Assembly: GCF_003065485.1 (NCBI RefSeq)
Contig: NZ_CP026951.1
Coordinates: forward strand, 2,046,001 to 2,110,000
Source: Salinibacterium hongtaonis
GTDB taxonomy: Bacteria; Actinomycetota; Actinomycetes; Actinomycetales; Microbacteriaceae
Reading direction: 5' to 3'
Length of the DNA stretch: 64,000 nt
The translations under genes were made by a program, and so were the position numbers. The notes under the pieces are model-generated. The model was not told the origin of the DNA and searched no databases. It was given only the letters and a program-made list of their open reading frames with translations. Of this stretch, positions 1 through 9,471 are shown piece by piece. Every line of letters begins with the position of its first letter. Within the stretch, counting starts at the first letter, position 1.

Positions 1-3000
1 GACGCAGGCGAGACACCGCGATCAGCTGAGCGACGGGGGGCGGAAGCTCACCGTATCGGTCGACCAGCTCGTCGACCACAGAGTCGATCGCGTCGGGCGC
101 GGCAACGGGCGAACTCGCGGCGGAGAGCTTTTGATAGGCCTCAAGGCGCAAACGCTCGCTCTCAAGGTATTCCTCGGGGATGCGGGCATCGACGGGCAGC
201 TCGAGGCGCAGCTCGGCCGGGCCCTCGACCTCTTCGCCCCGGAACGTGCTGACGGCCTCACCGATCATGCGCAGATAGAGATCGAAGCCAACCCCGGCGA
301 TGTGGCCGGACTGCTCGCCGCCGAGCAGATTGCCCGCGCCGCGAATCTCAAGGTCTTTGAGCGCGACCTGCATGCCGGCACCGAGCTCATTGTTCGCGGC
401 GATCGTGGCGAGCCTGTCGTGGGCGACCTCACCGAGCGGCTTGTCGCCGTCGTAGAGAAAGTAGGCATAGGCCCGCTCGCGACCACGCCCGACTCGGCCT
501 CGCAACTGGTGGAGCTGGCTGAGCCCGTACTTGTCGGCTCGATCAATGATGAGGGTGTTGGCGTTAGACACGTCGAGGCCGGTCTCGATGATGGTGGTGG
601 AGACGAGCACATCGAACTTGCGCTCCCAAAAATCCACCATCACCTGCTCAAGCACATGCTCCGGTAGCTTTCCGTGGGCCACGGCGATGCGCGCCTCCGG
701 CACGATCTCGGCTAGCTGCGCCGCAACCCGGTTAATGCTCGACACTCGGTTGTGCACGAAGAACACCTGGCCCTCGCGCAGCAGTTCTCGGCGAATTGCT
801 GCGCCGACCTGCTTCTCGCTGTACGGCCCGACGAACGTGAGAATCGGGTGCCGATCCTCCGGCGGAGTCGCCAGGGTCGACATTTCGCGGATGCCGGTGA
901 CCGCCATTTCGAGCGTGCGGGGAATCGGCGTCGCGCTCATGGCCAGGATGTCGACGTTCGTCTTGAGCTTCTTGAGCGCGTCCTTGTGCTCGACGCCGAA
1001 TCGCTGCTCCTCGTCGATAATGACGAGCCCGAGGTCTTTGAACTCGATGTTCTTTGACAGCAGGCGATGCGTGCCGATGACAACGTCGACTGTTCCGTCG
1101 GCCAAGCCCTCGATGACCTCTTTGGACTCCTTGTCCGTCTGAAACCGGCTCAGACCGCGCAGGTGGATGGGGAACCCGGCAAAGCGCTCGGCGAACGTTT
1201 CGAGGTGCTGCTTGACGAGCAGGGTCGTCGGCACGAGCATGACGACCTGCTTGCCGTCCTGCACCGCCTTGAATGCTGCGCGAACCGCCACCTCCGTCTT
1301 GCCGTAGCCGACATCTCCAGCGACGAGTCGATCCATGGCGATCGACCGCTCCATGTCGGCCTTGACCTCGTCGATCGTCGTGAGCTGATCGGGGGTTTCA
1401 GCGAACGGAAACGCCTCTTCGAACTCGCGCTGCCAGGGAGTGTCTGGGGCGAAGGCGTGTCCACGACTGGCCATCCGCGCGGAATACAGCTTGACCAGCT
1501 CGACCGCGATATCCCGCACGGCCTTGCGCGCTTTACTCTTGGCCGCCGACCAGTCACTGCCGCCCATCTTGCTGAGCGATGGCGCCTCTCCCCCGACATA
1601 TCGGGAGATCAGGTCAAGCTGATCCGTTGGCACGTAGAGCTTGTCGCCGGGATAGCCGCGCTTCGACGGCGCGTATTCAATGAGCAAGAACTCGCGGGTG
1701 GTCTTGACGGCGTTGCGCCCACCCGTCGAAACCTCGCGGCGCACCAGCTCGATGAATTTGCCGATGCCATGGGTCTGGTGAACGATAAAGTCGCCGGTCT
1801 TGAGCTGCAGGGGGTCGACGACGTTCTTGCGACGCACTCCGAGCTTCTTAATCTGGCGCGACTCGTAGCCGACAGCGCGACCGTAAAACTCCGTCTCGCT
1901 GAGAACAGCGAGACGGATGTCTTCCATCTCGAAGCCGTGCTCAACCGTGCCTTTAACCAGGTAGGCGACTCCGGGGTCGAGCGAATCCGGCAGAGAATCG
2001 GTGATGCGGGCGGCGAGACCGTGCTCGCCCAGAGCCTCGGCCGCGCGCTCGATAAGCCCATGACCCTGCGCAACCACCGCAACCGACCATCCGTCGCCGA
2101 GCAGTGAGCCGACGTGCGCGATGGCGCCATCCGCTTGGCCGGTGAAGTTCGGAACCGTGCGAGCATCGATGCGCACATAGTCACCGGCCGACTCGATGAG
2201 CTCATCGAGGCTCGCCGCGGCGGCCCCGCTATCGAAGGAGCTGAGCGTCCACCAGGGGCGGTCACCCGCCGATTCGCGGAACGCACGCACCGTGAGAAAG
2301 TCGCCAGCATCAAGATCGATCGGGGCCTCTGCCCCCGCCGTGGCAGCATTCCACGCCGCCCCCAAGAATTCGCGGTTCGTCTCTAGCAACGATGTCGCCC
2401 TGGTCTCGACCCGCTCGGGCGAGATCACGGCGAACGCAGCATCCGCCGGAACGTAGTGAGTGAGGGGCACAAGCCTGTCGACGAGAACGGGAGCAAGCGA
2501 CTCCATGCCGTCGACGGGAATGCCGTCAGCGATCTTGGCGAGCATGGTGCTGAGGCTCGGAAACTCGGGCAGCATCTCGCGGGCACGTTGACGCACGGAG
2601 TCACTCAGCAGCAATTCACGGCAGGCGGGCATGCTCACCGCGGGGATGGGCTCGGGCAGCGACCGCTGATCTGCCACCGAGAACTCGCGAATCTGCTCGG
2701 CCTCGTCGCCAAAGAACTCGATGCGCAGGGGATGCTCCGCCACCGGCGGAAAGACATCGAGAATGCCACCGCGCACCGCGAACTCGCCCCGGCGCGTGAC
2801 CATATCGACGCGCGAATACGCCAGGTCCACGAGCCGTCGCTGCAGGTCGGCGAGATCGTAACCTCTCCCGCCAGCCGTCACCTCGAGCGAATCAAGGTGC
2901 GTGAGGTTGTCGGCGAGTGGCTGGAGAGCAGCCCGAACGCTAGCTACCACGATGAGTGGCGAGACGGGCCCCGCCTCGCGACGCTTCTGCCAGTCAGCGA

Positions 3001-3328
3001 TGCGCCGAAGAGCCTCAATGCGTCGGCCCACCGTCTCGGTACTGGGGCTCAAACGCTCGTGGGGCAGCGTCTCCCATGCCGGAAACTGCACGACCTCGGC
3101 CGAGGGCACCACACTCAAGAGCGCAGCGGCAAGCGAATCGGATTCGCGGCCCGTCGCCACAATGGCCACAAGAGAAGGAGCGTCTCCCCTCGCGGTGAGC
3201 AGACCGCCGAGGAGCGGGGCACGAAGGCCTTCGACCAGGGAGAAGTCGGCGTCGCGCGAGGCATAGCGGAGGGCATCCTCGAACGTCTGGGCGCGCGAAA
3301 GCGCAGGAATCAATCCCTCGAGTATCAC
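1..3328 (-). CDS. mfd: Transcription-repair coupling factor Mfd (3' end cut by window edge)
   Basis: Mfd is a DNA translocase that removes RNA polymerase stalled at lesions and recruits UvrA. The minus strand reads open for 1,109 codons from a GTG at 3328 to the window edge. The family is about 1,150-1,200 residues, so only the C-terminal end is missing. Visible in order: the UvrB-like N-terminal region, the RNA-polymerase-interacting segment (LKTGDFIVHQTHGIGKFIEL), Walker A (GDVGYGKTE), the DEEQ box (IIDEEQRFGVEHK), helicase motifs SATPIPRT and QLRGRVGRG, then the start of the TRCF C-terminal domain. It lies 57 nt downstream of pth on the same strand. Several long plus-strand ORFs opposite it are codon-bias shadows. 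Confidence 0.96.
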   Translation of the reverse strand, partial: MILEGLIPALSRAQTFEDALRYASRDADFSLVEGLRAPLLGGLLTARGDAPSLVAIVATGRESDSLAAALLSVVPSAEVVQFPAWETLPHERLSPSTETVGRRIEALRRIADWQKRREAGPVSPLIVVASVRAALQPLADNLTHLDSLEVTAGGRGYDLADLQRRLVDLAYSRVDMVTRRGEFAVRGGILDVFPPVAEHPLRIEFFGDEAEQIREFSVADQRSLPEPIPAVSMPACRELLLSDSVRQRAREMLPEFPSLSTMLAKIADGIPVDGMESLAPVLVDRLVPLTHYVPADAAFAVISPERVETRATSLLETNREFLGAAWNAATAGAEAPIDLDAGDFLTVRAFRESAGDRPWWTLSSFDSGAAAASLDELIESAGDYVRIDARTVPNFTGQADGAIAHVGSLLGDGWSVAVVAQGHGLIERAAEALGEHGLAARITDSLPDSLDPGVAYLVKGTVEHGFEMEDIRLAVLSETEFYGRAVGYESRQIKKLGVRRKNVVDPLQLKTGDFIVHQTHGIGKFIELVRREVSTGGRNAVKTTREFLLIEYAPSKRGYPGDKLYVPTDQLDLISRYVGGEAPSLSKMGGSDWSAAKSKARKAVRDIAVELVKLYSARMASRGHAFAPDTPWQREFEEAFPFAETPDQLTTIDEVKADMERSIAMDRLVAGDVGYGKTEVAVRAAFKAVQDGKQVVMLVPTTLLVKQHLETFAERFAGFPIHLRGLSRFQTDKESKEVIEGLADGTVDVVIGTHRLLSKNIEFKDLGLVIIDEEQRFGVEHKDALKKLKTNVDILAMSATPIPRTLEMAVTGIREMSTLATPPEDRHPILTFVGPYSEKQVGAAIRRELLREGQVFFVHNRVSSINRVAAQLAEIVPEARIAVAHGKLPEHVLEQVMVDFWERKFDVLVSTTIIETGLDVSNANTLIIDRADKYGLSQLHQLRGRVGRGRERAYAYFLYDGDKPLGEVAHDRLATIAANNELGAGMQVALKDLEIRGAGNLLGGEQSGHIAGVGFDLYLRMIGEAVSTFRGEEVEGPAELRLELPVDARIPEEYLESERLRLEAYQKLSAASSPVAAPDAIDSVVDELVDRYGELPPPVAQLIAVSRLR

Positions 3329-3385
3329 CGGCCAATTCTACGCGGGCTCGGCTGAACGCTTCAGACGAGCCGCTGGCCGACTCGC

Positions 3386-4018
3386 CTAGGCGGGGCTGTG
3401 AAAGCGCTGCTGCGCCGCCGTGAGCCCCTCGCGGGCGACCATTTCGACCGCGTCAGCGCCATCAGCCAAGAGGTTGGGCAGAACGGTGCGCTCGGCCGAC
3501 GAGAAATCCCGCAAGACAAAGTCGGCGGCGGGCTGACGGCCCGGTGGCCGCCCCACGCCCACGCGCACGCGAATGAAGTCGGGGGTGCCGATGGCAGAGA
3601 TGATGTCCCGCAACCCGTTGTGACCGCCGTGTCCGCCGCCACTCTTGAGGCGAAGGGTGTCAAAGGGGATGTCCAGTTCGTCGTGCACGACGATGAGCCG
3701 CTCGGCGGGGATCTTGTAGAAGCGCATGAGCGCAGCGACGGGTCCGCCCGAGAGATTCATAAAGCTGTTGGGTTTGGCCAGGACGAGGCGAGGTCCCTCT
3801 AGCCCCGTTCGGCCCTCCGCGACCATCGAGTTCGTCTTATGAGAGCGAAAAGGGGCAGATGCGCGGTCCGCAAGTTCTGCGAGAACCATCTGCCCCACAT
3901 TGTGCCGGTTTCCGGCGTACTCGGCCCCGGGGTTGCCCAGACCGACGACAAGCCACTGGGCGGCCGATTCCTCAGAATCGGCGCCCAGTGGCTTTATCTT
4001 CGAAAAGAAGCTTGCTAT
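3386..4018 (-). CDS. pth: Peptidyl-tRNA hydrolase, start codon not canonical
   Basis: Pth releases peptides from prematurely dropped peptidyl-tRNA and is normally essential. The frame encodes [10 protein letters not shown] and NRHNVGQM (the catalytic Asn and His region), [21 protein letters not shown] (catalytic Asp) and GHNGLRDI, so the fold is complete. No ATG, GTG or TTG exists upstream of the conserved N-terminus in this frame before the frame closes inside rplY. The first GTG (3898) lies after the catalytic Asn and His. Non-standard candidates are ATA at 4018 (used here, 210 aa, with AAGG 8 nt upstream) and CTG at 3988 (200 aa). The N-terminal codons overlap a strong hairpin. Gene identity is certain; the start is unresolved and may reflect a small deletion or an assembly error. 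Confidence 0.85.
   Translation of the reverse strand: MASFFSKIKPLGADSEESAAQWLVVGLGNPGAEYAGNRHNVGQMVLAELADRASAPFRSHKTNSMVAEGRTGLEGPRLVLAKPNSFMNLSGGPVAALMRFYKIPAERLIVVHDELDIPFDTLRLKSGGGHGGHNGLRDIISAIGTPDFIRVRVGVGRPPGRQPAADFVLRDFSSAERTVLPNLLADGADAVEMVAREGLTAAQQRFHSPA
3952..3992 (-). terminator. Terminator-like hairpin at the rplY-pth junction
   Basis: Arms GCCACTGGGC-GCCGATTC and GAATCGGC-(C)-GCCCAGTGGC pair over 18 bp with one bulged base and a TGAG loop. On the minus strand the hairpin is preceded by AAA, as in a bidirectional terminator, but the expected T-run after the 3' arm is replaced by TTGTCGTC, the start of the pth conserved region. It would end rplY transcription or mask pth translation. 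Confidence 0.6.
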
Positions 4019-4028
4019 GTCAGCAGCC

Positions 4029-4667
4029 TTACTCAGCGGCCTCGGCGGGAGCCTCGGCAGCAGCCTCGGTCTCCTCAGCAGCCGACGGTGCCACGACGCT
4101 CACGATGAGGGTCTCGGGGTCGGCGATCAGAGTGACGCCCTTGGGCAGCTCGATCTCGGACGCGAGGATGTGAGTAACAGGCTCGACACCCTCCACGCTG
4201 ATCGTGAGAGCCTCGGGGATGGAGGTTGCGGGAGCCTCAACGAGAAGCGAGTGAGCGTCCTGCTCGACTGAGGCACCGGGAGCGGCCTCGCCGACAACGT
4301 GCACGGGAACGTCAACCTGAACCTTCTCGCCCTTGCGGATCACAACGAGGTCGATGTGCTCGATGATCTGACGAACCGGGTCCTTCTGAACATCCTTGAC
4401 CAGCGCGGTCTGCGACTTGCCGTTGATGTCGAGCTCAAGCATGGCGTTGGCCTTGCGGAGCAGAAGAGCGGTCTCGTGGCCCGGGAGGGCGAGGTGCTGG
4501 GGCTCGGTGCCGTGACCGTAAAGCACAGCGGGGATCTTGCCCTCAGCGCGAAGACGGCGAGCGAAGCCCTTGCCGAAGTTCTCGCGCTGTTCTGCGACGA
4601 TGTTGTTGGACGGCTCGGTGGTGCTGGCGACGGACGGACGTCCTGCGCGGCTGGTCTTCTCACCCAT
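4029..4667 (-). CDS. rplY: 50S ribosomal protein L25 (Ctc/TL5 type)
   Basis: L25 binds 5S rRNA in the large ribosomal subunit. The 212-residue product is the long two-domain form: an N-terminal L25 beta-barrel ([17 protein letters not shown] near residues 38-54), a beta-rich C-terminal TL5 domain, and a low-complexity Ala/Glu tail (about the last 20 residues) typical of actinobacterial homologues. The start is ATG 4667 with AGGAG 8 nt upstream. It precedes pth on the same strand, the usual rplY-pth arrangement, with an odd hairpin between them. Confidence 0.95.
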   Translation of the reverse strand: MGEKTSRAGRPSVASTTEPSNNIVAEQRENFGKGFARRLRAEGKIPAVLYGHGTEPQHLALPGHETALLLRKANAMLELDINGKSQTALVKDVQKDPVRQIIEHIDLVVIRKGEKVQVDVPVHVVGEAAPGASVEQDAHSLLVEAPATSIPEALTISVEGVEPVTHILASEIELPKGVTLIADPETLIVSVVAPSAAEETEAAAEAPAEAAE

Positions 4668-4864
4668 GGTGTTATCTCCTTGTGGCGGGCACGGGGCCCG
4701 GTGGTTGTGTGTTCAACTCGAACGCATCGGCAGTTCAAAAGCACTGCAGCGTGAGGAAAGCCCGAAGCCTGCTCGCCGCGTCGATAACGGAGTGCCGTGC
4801 GTCTGCTTTCGCACACGCCCGGCGATCCCTCGCCGAAGTTCAGAGGCAAGTCTACCGTAGGAGG

Positions 4865-5821
4865 GTGCCACCTAGAAACGCCACCGTCCTCGTGCCCACC
4901 ACCGTCACCGTCGAACTCGACCCGATCGCTGGAATCGACTTCGTCGACTACGACCCCGCAGAGCCCATTCCCGCAGAACACCGCGACGCCATCGGCCTGG
5001 TTGCGTGGCGAAATTCCGCCGCACAACTCGCGGAGGCCGCAGCCGTAATGCCGAATCTGCGACTCGTGCAATTGCTCTCAGCGGGGACGGATGTCGCCGA
5101 CGACGCGGGCTTCGCCCCCTCGGTCACCATCGCATCCGGCCGGGGGCTCCACGACGGGCCCGTCGCCGAGCACACCCTCGCCCTGGTTCTGGCTGCAGCC
5201 CGCGGACTGCACGAGACGATGCGTGATCAGGATGCTCGCCGCTGGGTGAACGGCCGCAACTGGCTGACCGCCGAGACAGGCCGCCATGCCTTCACGACCC
5301 TGCGCGGCGCACAGGTGGTGATCTGGGGATACGGCAGCATCGCGAGCACCCTCGCTCCCCTGCTTGCTGCGCTCGGCGCCACGGTGATCGGGGTCGCGCG
5401 CACGGCACGGACCGATGGCGACGTGCAGATCGTCACTCCCGACCGACTGCCCGGCATCCTGCCCACAACCGACGTGCTGATCGACCTGCTGCCAGCGACG
5501 ACAGAGACCGACGGCATCATCGGCGCCGACGTGTTTGCGCAGCTGCCGCCGCATGCGTGGCTCGTCAATGTGGGTCGCGGATCGACCGTCGACGAGGATG
5601 CCCTGCTCACCGCCCTGCGCTCTGGCCACATTGGCGGGGCGGCGCTCGACGTTTTTCGCACCGAGCCGCTGCCAACAGATTCACCGCTGTGGGCAGAACC
5701 GAACGTCATCGTCACGCCGCATGCGGCCGGCGGACGCCCCCTCGGCGCCGCCGACCTCATCCGCCACAATGTCATGGCGATGCTCGCGGGCGACCCCGTG
5801 ACGAACGCCGTGGAGCGCTAG
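4865..5821 (+). CDS. D-isomer-specific 2-hydroxyacid dehydrogenase (phosphoglycerate dehydrogenase-like)
   Basis: NAD-dependent oxidoreductase of the D-2-hydroxyacid dehydrogenase superfamily, about 318 aa. It shows the Rossmann nucleotide loop (GYGSIASTLAPLLAALGATVIG), the catalytic-region signature LVNVGRGSTVDEDAL, and the C-terminal Glu and His elements (DVFRTEPLPTDSPLW, then VTPHAAGG). The substrate cannot be read from sequence; it is shorter than SerA and lacks an ACT domain. GTG 4865 directly follows TAGGAGG, which is unusually close, so GTG 4892 is an alternative start. The frame stays open upstream to 4682 but that part looks non-coding. Its stop overlaps the end of the convergent gluconokinase gene by 4 nt. 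Confidence 0.88.
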   Translation: MPPRNATVLVPTTVTVELDPIAGIDFVDYDPAEPIPAEHRDAIGLVAWRNSAAQLAEAAAVMPNLRLVQLLSAGTDVADDAGFAPSVTIASGRGLHDGPVAEHTLALVLAAARGLHETMRDQDARRWVNGRNWLTAETGRHAFTTLRGAQVVIWGYGSIASTLAPLLAALGATVIGVARTARTDGDVQIVTPDRLPGILPTTDVLIDLLPATTETDGIIGADVFAQLPPHAWLVNVGRGSTVDEDALLTALRSGHIGGAALDVFRTEPLPTDSPLWAEPNVIVTPHAAGGRPLGAADLIRHNVMAMLAGDPVTNAVER

Positions 5822-6333
5822 CTTCTACCAGTCGGACCGGGTAGTTCGCGCAGCATCACAAGGATTCGGGCTGCCACTTCGATGGGCGCGCCGACAGTGC
5901 TTACTGTGAAGCCGGTTTCGGTCGAGTCGAGGGGCTCCATCGCGGCAAGCTGCGAGCCGAGGAGCGCGGCTGGCATGAAGTGATCGCTGCGTTGCTCAAG
6001 GCGGTGCTGGATTCGCTCCGGCGCTGCCTCAAGGTGAACGAACACGACGTCGCCTGCGGCTCGAAGCGTGTCGCGATACATCTTTCGCAAAGCTGAACAG
6101 GCGACGACCGAATCCCCTTCCTCTCGGCCAACCTCGGCGAGACGCTCACGAACTAACTCCAGCCAGGGGCGTCGGTCTGCGTCGTCGAGAGGGACTCCGG
6201 CCGACATTTTGGCGATGTTGGCGGGAGGGTGCAGACCATCGCCCTCGATGAACCCGCACCCCAGCTCGGCGGCGACGAGGCGCCCGATTGTGGACTTGCC
6301 GGATCCCGAGACACCCATCATCACGATGTGCAT
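5818..6333 (-). CDS. gntK: Gluconokinase
   Basis: Phosphorylates D-gluconate to 6-phosphogluconate, feeding the pentose phosphate pathway. The 171-aa product has an N-terminal P-loop (GVSGSGKST), the gluconokinase motif EGDGLHPPANIAKMSAGVPL, and VVACSALRKMYRD further on, matching the GntK/IdnK family in length. ATG 6333 is chosen because AAAGGAG lies 5 nt upstream; a GTG two codons earlier abuts the Shine-Dalgarno. It is divergent from gnd, whose product uses 6-phosphogluconate, so the pair forms a gluconate catabolic unit sharing a 122-nt promoter region. Confidence 0.95.
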   Translation of the reverse strand: MHIVMMGVSGSGKSTIGRLVAAELGCGFIEGDGLHPPANIAKMSAGVPLDDADRRPWLELVRERLAEVGREEGDSVVACSALRKMYRDTLRAAGDVVFVHLEAAPERIQHRLEQRSDHFMPAALLGSQLAAMEPLDSTETGFTVSTVGAPIEVAARILVMLRELPGPTGRS

Positions 6334-6455
6334 GCCCACTCCTTTGCCGTCGCCGGTCTGGCGATTGTCAACAGCAAAGAATGGTGCATGCCTTTGCTAC
6401 CGTTGTGTAGCCCACGATCACACGAATCCGGTCACGCGAACAAGGAGTTACCCAG

Positions 6456-7904
6456 ATGGCGAACGCACAGGCAAACATCGGCGTGGTCGGAATGGCGGTG
6501 ATGGGCTCGAATCTGGCGCGTAACCTCGCCAGCCGCGAAGGCAACACCGTAGCGATCTTCAACCGCTCGTTCTCCAAGACGCAGAGCGTGCTCGACGCGC
6601 ATCCCGAGGCTGGCTTTATCGCGGCCCACGACTACAAGGAGTTTGCCGACTCGCTGCAGAAGCCCCGCGCCGCCATCATCATGGTCAAGGCTGGCGGCCC
6701 CACGGATGCTGTGATCGAGGAGCTCGTCAAGGTCTTTGAGCCCGGCGACATCATCGTCGACGGCGGCAACGCACTCTTCACCGACACCATCCGTCGCGAG
6801 AAGGCCGTGCGCGAGACGGGCATCAACTTTGTCGGCGCCGGAATCTCCGGTGGCGAAGAGGGCGCCCTGCTCGGCCCGTCGATCATGCCGGGCGGCAGCG
6901 ACGCCGCCTGGGAGAAGCTCGGCCCCATCTTCCGCTCGATCGCGGCCATCGCCGAGGGCGAACCGTGCGTGACGCACGTCGGCCACGACGGCGCCGGCCA
7001 CTTCGTGAAGATGGTGCACAACGGCATCGAGTACGCCGACATGCAGCTCATCGCCGAGGCCTACGACCTCATCCGCCGCGGCACCGGCAAGTCCCCCGCC
7101 GAGATCGCCGAGATCTTTGCCGAGTGGAACAAGGGCGAGCTCGAGAGCTACCTGATCGAAATCACGGCCGAGGTTCTTCGCCAGGTTGATGCCAAGACCG
7201 GCAAGCCTCTCGTCGACGTGATCGTCGACCAGGCCGGAGCCAAAGGCACGGGCGCCTGGACCGTGCAGACCGCACTCGACCTGGGCATCCCGGTCTCGGG
7301 CATTGCCGAGGCGGTCTTCGCCCGCTCACTGTCATCCAAGCCTGCCCAGCGCGCCGCAGCATCCGCCCTGCCCGGCCCCGACGAGGCATTCGTCGTCGCC
7401 GACCCCGAAGCGTTTGTCGAGGATGTTCGGCAGGCGCTCTACGCCTCCAAGATCATCGCCTACTCGCAGGGCTTCGACGAGATCGTCGCCGGCGCCGAGC
7501 AGTACGGCTGGGACATCAAGAAGGGCGAGATCGCCAAGATCTGGCGCGGCGGCTGCATCATCCGTGCCCGCTTCCTTAACCGAATCACCGAGGCCTACGC
7601 CGAGAACCCCGGTCTCGTAGCGCTCGTGACGGCCTCTTTCTTCGCCGAGGTCGTCACCTCGACCCAGGCCGCCTGGCGCCGAGTGGTTGTCGCCGCAGCG
7701 CAGGCCGGCATCCCCTCGCCCGCGTTCTCGTCGTCGCTCGCCTACTACGACGGCCTGCGCGCCGACCGCTTGCCCGCCGCCCTCGTGCAGGGGCAGCGCG
7801 ACTTCTTCGGAGCACACACCTACAAGCGAGTGGATGCCGAGGGCACCTTCCACACGCTGTGGAGCGGTGACCGCACCGAAATCGAAGCGGAAGACACCCA
7901 CTAA
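6456..7904 (+). CDS. gnd: 6-phosphogluconate dehydrogenase, decarboxylating
   Basis: Oxidises and decarboxylates 6-phosphogluconate to ribulose 5-phosphate with NADP+. The 482-aa length is typical of the long Gnd form. Evidence: nucleotide loop near the N-terminus (GVVGMAVMGSNLARNLA), the substrate loop GISGGEEGALLGPSIMPGG, the catalytic segment HFVKMVHNGIEYADMQLIAE, and the C-terminal dimerising helices with QRDFFGAHTYKRVD. AAGGAG is placed 8 nt before the ATG. It is transcribed away from gluconokinase, consistent with joint use of gluconate. Confidence 0.97.
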   Translation: MANAQANIGVVGMAVMGSNLARNLASREGNTVAIFNRSFSKTQSVLDAHPEAGFIAAHDYKEFADSLQKPRAAIIMVKAGGPTDAVIEELVKVFEPGDIIVDGGNALFTDTIRREKAVRETGINFVGAGISGGEEGALLGPSIMPGGSDAAWEKLGPIFRSIAAIAEGEPCVTHVGHDGAGHFVKMVHNGIEYADMQLIAEAYDLIRRGTGKSPAEIAEIFAEWNKGELESYLIEITAEVLRQVDAKTGKPLVDVIVDQAGAKGTGAWTVQTALDLGIPVSGIAEAVFARSLSSKPAQRAAASALPGPDEAFVVADPEAFVEDVRQALYASKIIAYSQGFDEIVAGAEQYGWDIKKGEIAKIWRGGCIIRARFLNRITEAYAENPGLVALVTASFFAEVVTSTQAAWRRVVVAAAQAGIPSPAFSSSLAYYDGLRADRLPAALVQGQRDFFGAHTYKRVDAEGTFHTLWSGDRTEIEAEDTH

Positions 7905-7963
7905 GCGTTGCTCGCGATGGCCCTCCGCACGGCTGGGGGTCATCGCGCAGCTACGCTGGCAGG

Positions 7964-8455
7964 ATGAGCCAGATTCGTGTCGCCGCGCCCTCCGACGTCC
8001 CCGAAATCCTGCGGCTGATCGGCGAACTCGCGATCTATGAGAAGGAACCGGATGCCGTGGTCACCACGGAGGATGACCTTCGGCGGGCGCTCTTTGGCAC
8101 TAGCCCTGCGGTCTTTGCCCATGTGATCGACGGCGACGAACCCGGCACCCTCGCCGGCATCTGCATCTGGTTTCTCACGTTCTCCACGTGGGAGGGCGTG
8201 CACGGGATTCATCTCGAAGATCTCTTCGTGCTGCCCGAATACCGCGGCCGCGGCTACGGCAAAGCCCTGCTCACCAATCTGGCGGCGATCTGCGGCGAGC
8301 GTGGCTACGCCCGCCTCGAGTGGGCCGTGCTCGACTGGAACGAGCCGGCCATCGGCTTCTACCGCAGCCTCGGCGCTGAGCCCATGGACGAATGGACAAC
8401 ATTCCGCCTCGATGGCGACGCCCTAGCGGGTGCCGCCCAGTTAGCGGCAGGTTAA
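7964..8455 (+). CDS. GNAT family N-acetyltransferase
   Basis: A single GNAT domain of 163 aa. It resembles the diamine or thialysine acetyltransferase branch: IRVAAPSDVPEILRLIGELAIYEKEP at the start, the acetyl-CoA-binding loop LPEYRGRGYGKALL, and the C-terminal strand-helix WAVLDWNEPAIGFYRSLGAEPMDEW. The acceptor substrate is not predictable with confidence; related proteins acetylate polyamines or amino acids. It follows gnd by 59 nt, where an imperfect hairpin lies, so it may be transcribed separately. Confidence 0.9.
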   Translation: MSQIRVAAPSDVPEILRLIGELAIYEKEPDAVVTTEDDLRRALFGTSPAVFAHVIDGDEPGTLAGICIWFLTFSTWEGVHGIHLEDLFVLPEYRGRGYGKALLTNLAAICGERGYARLEWAVLDWNEPAIGFYRSLGAEPMDEWTTFRLDGDALAGAAQLAAG

Positions 8456-8519
8456 GCGACACCTCTCTTAGCGCACTGTTTCGACACCATCGCGGCACGA
8501 GGGCGGGTATCGTTCAGCC

Positions 8520-9446
8520 ATGCGCCTCGGAGTTCTCGACGTAGGGTCAAACACCGTCCACCTGCTGCTCGTCGACGCCCACCCCGGCGCCGCCCCCGTT
8601 CCTACGTCATCGACCAAGTCGGTTCTGCGGTTGATGCGCTACCTGCAGGCTAATGGCAGCATTAGCGAGGAGGGTGTCGCCGCCCTGATCTCGGCCGTCG
8701 GCGCGGCGGCGGAAAAGGCCCAGCAGAGCAACCTCGACGACTTTCTCCCGATGGCAACCTCAGCGATTCGCGAAGCGACCAACGGCCCCGCCGTGCTCGC
8801 CCGCATCGCCACAGAGACCGGTGTGGAGTTGCAGGTGCTCTCGGGCGAAGATGAGGCCAAACTGACCTTTCTCGCAGTGCGCCGGTGGTACGGCTGGTCC
8901 GCGGGCAACATCCTGCTCTTCGACATCGGCGGAGGCTCTCTCGAGATTTCGCTCGGGCGCGACGAGTACCCTGATATCGGTCTCTCACTCCCGCTCGGCG
9001 CAGGCCGCACCACACTCGGGTTCTTGCACGACGACCCGCCAACCCAGCAGCAACAGGACGAGCTGCGGGTTCACGCACGAGAGCAGCTACTCGGGGCTGT
9101 AAAACTCTTCGCCGACTACGACCGGCCCAGCCATGTGGTGGGCTCGTCCAAAACGATCAGGTCTCTCGCCAAGCTCGCGGGGCTGACCGCCCCGGGCATC
9201 GGCGAAGATGAGCGCAGCATGCTGCGGCGCAACCAGCTGGACGACTGGGTTCCCCGTCTCGGCCGCATCCCGGCCGCCGCCAGGCCCGAGTTGCCTGGCA
9301 TCACGGTCGACCGCACGTTTCAGATCGTGGGCGGCGGCATTGTGCTTTCGGAGGCCATGTCCGTGTTCGCGGTCAAAGAACTGGATGTCTCCCCCTGGGC
9401 CATGCGCGAGGGCGTGATTCTCCGCTACCTCGATCACCTAACGTGA
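8520..9446 (+). CDS. Ppx/GppA family phosphatase
   Basis: Exopolyphosphatase or guanosine-pentaphosphatase family protein of 308 aa, the short two-domain actinobacterial form without the C-terminal HD domain. Motifs of the actin-like ATPase fold are clear: phosphate 1 (LDVGSNTVHLLLVD, residues 5-18), LSGEDEAKLTFLAV, and phosphate 2 (LFDIGGGSLEISLG). The family acts on polyphosphate or (p)ppGpp; which one cannot be decided here. Mycobacteria carry two such genes, one of them without polyphosphatase activity, so the specificity is left open. Confidence 0.9.
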   Translation: MRLGVLDVGSNTVHLLLVDAHPGAAPVPTSSTKSVLRLMRYLQANGSISEEGVAALISAVGAAAEKAQQSNLDDFLPMATSAIREATNGPAVLARIATETGVELQVLSGEDEAKLTFLAVRRWYGWSAGNILLFDIGGGSLEISLGRDEYPDIGLSLPLGAGRTTLGFLHDDPPTQQQQDELRVHAREQLLGAVKLFADYDRPSHVVGSSKTIRSLAKLAGLTAPGIGEDERSMLRRNQLDDWVPRLGRIPAAARPELPGITVDRTFQIVGGGIVLSEAMSVFAVKELDVSPWAMREGVILRYLDHLT

Positions 9447-9471
9447 CGGTGGCAGATGGCAGACTGGGTGG

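Noticed and set aside
1067-3355. Two long plus-strand ORFs opposite mfd
   Set aside because: Mfd motifs are read in the minus frame along this whole stretch; the plus frames show no family features.
4682-4864. N-terminal extension of the hydroxyacid dehydrogenase
   Set aside because: The upstream open frame overlaps the rplY promoter region and encodes low-complexity sequence with no resemblance to the family; homology begins after GTG 4865.
7905-7963. Terminator between gnd and the acetyltransferase gene
   Set aside because: The GCGATG...CATCGC pairing has internal mismatches and no T-run. It is too weak to list.
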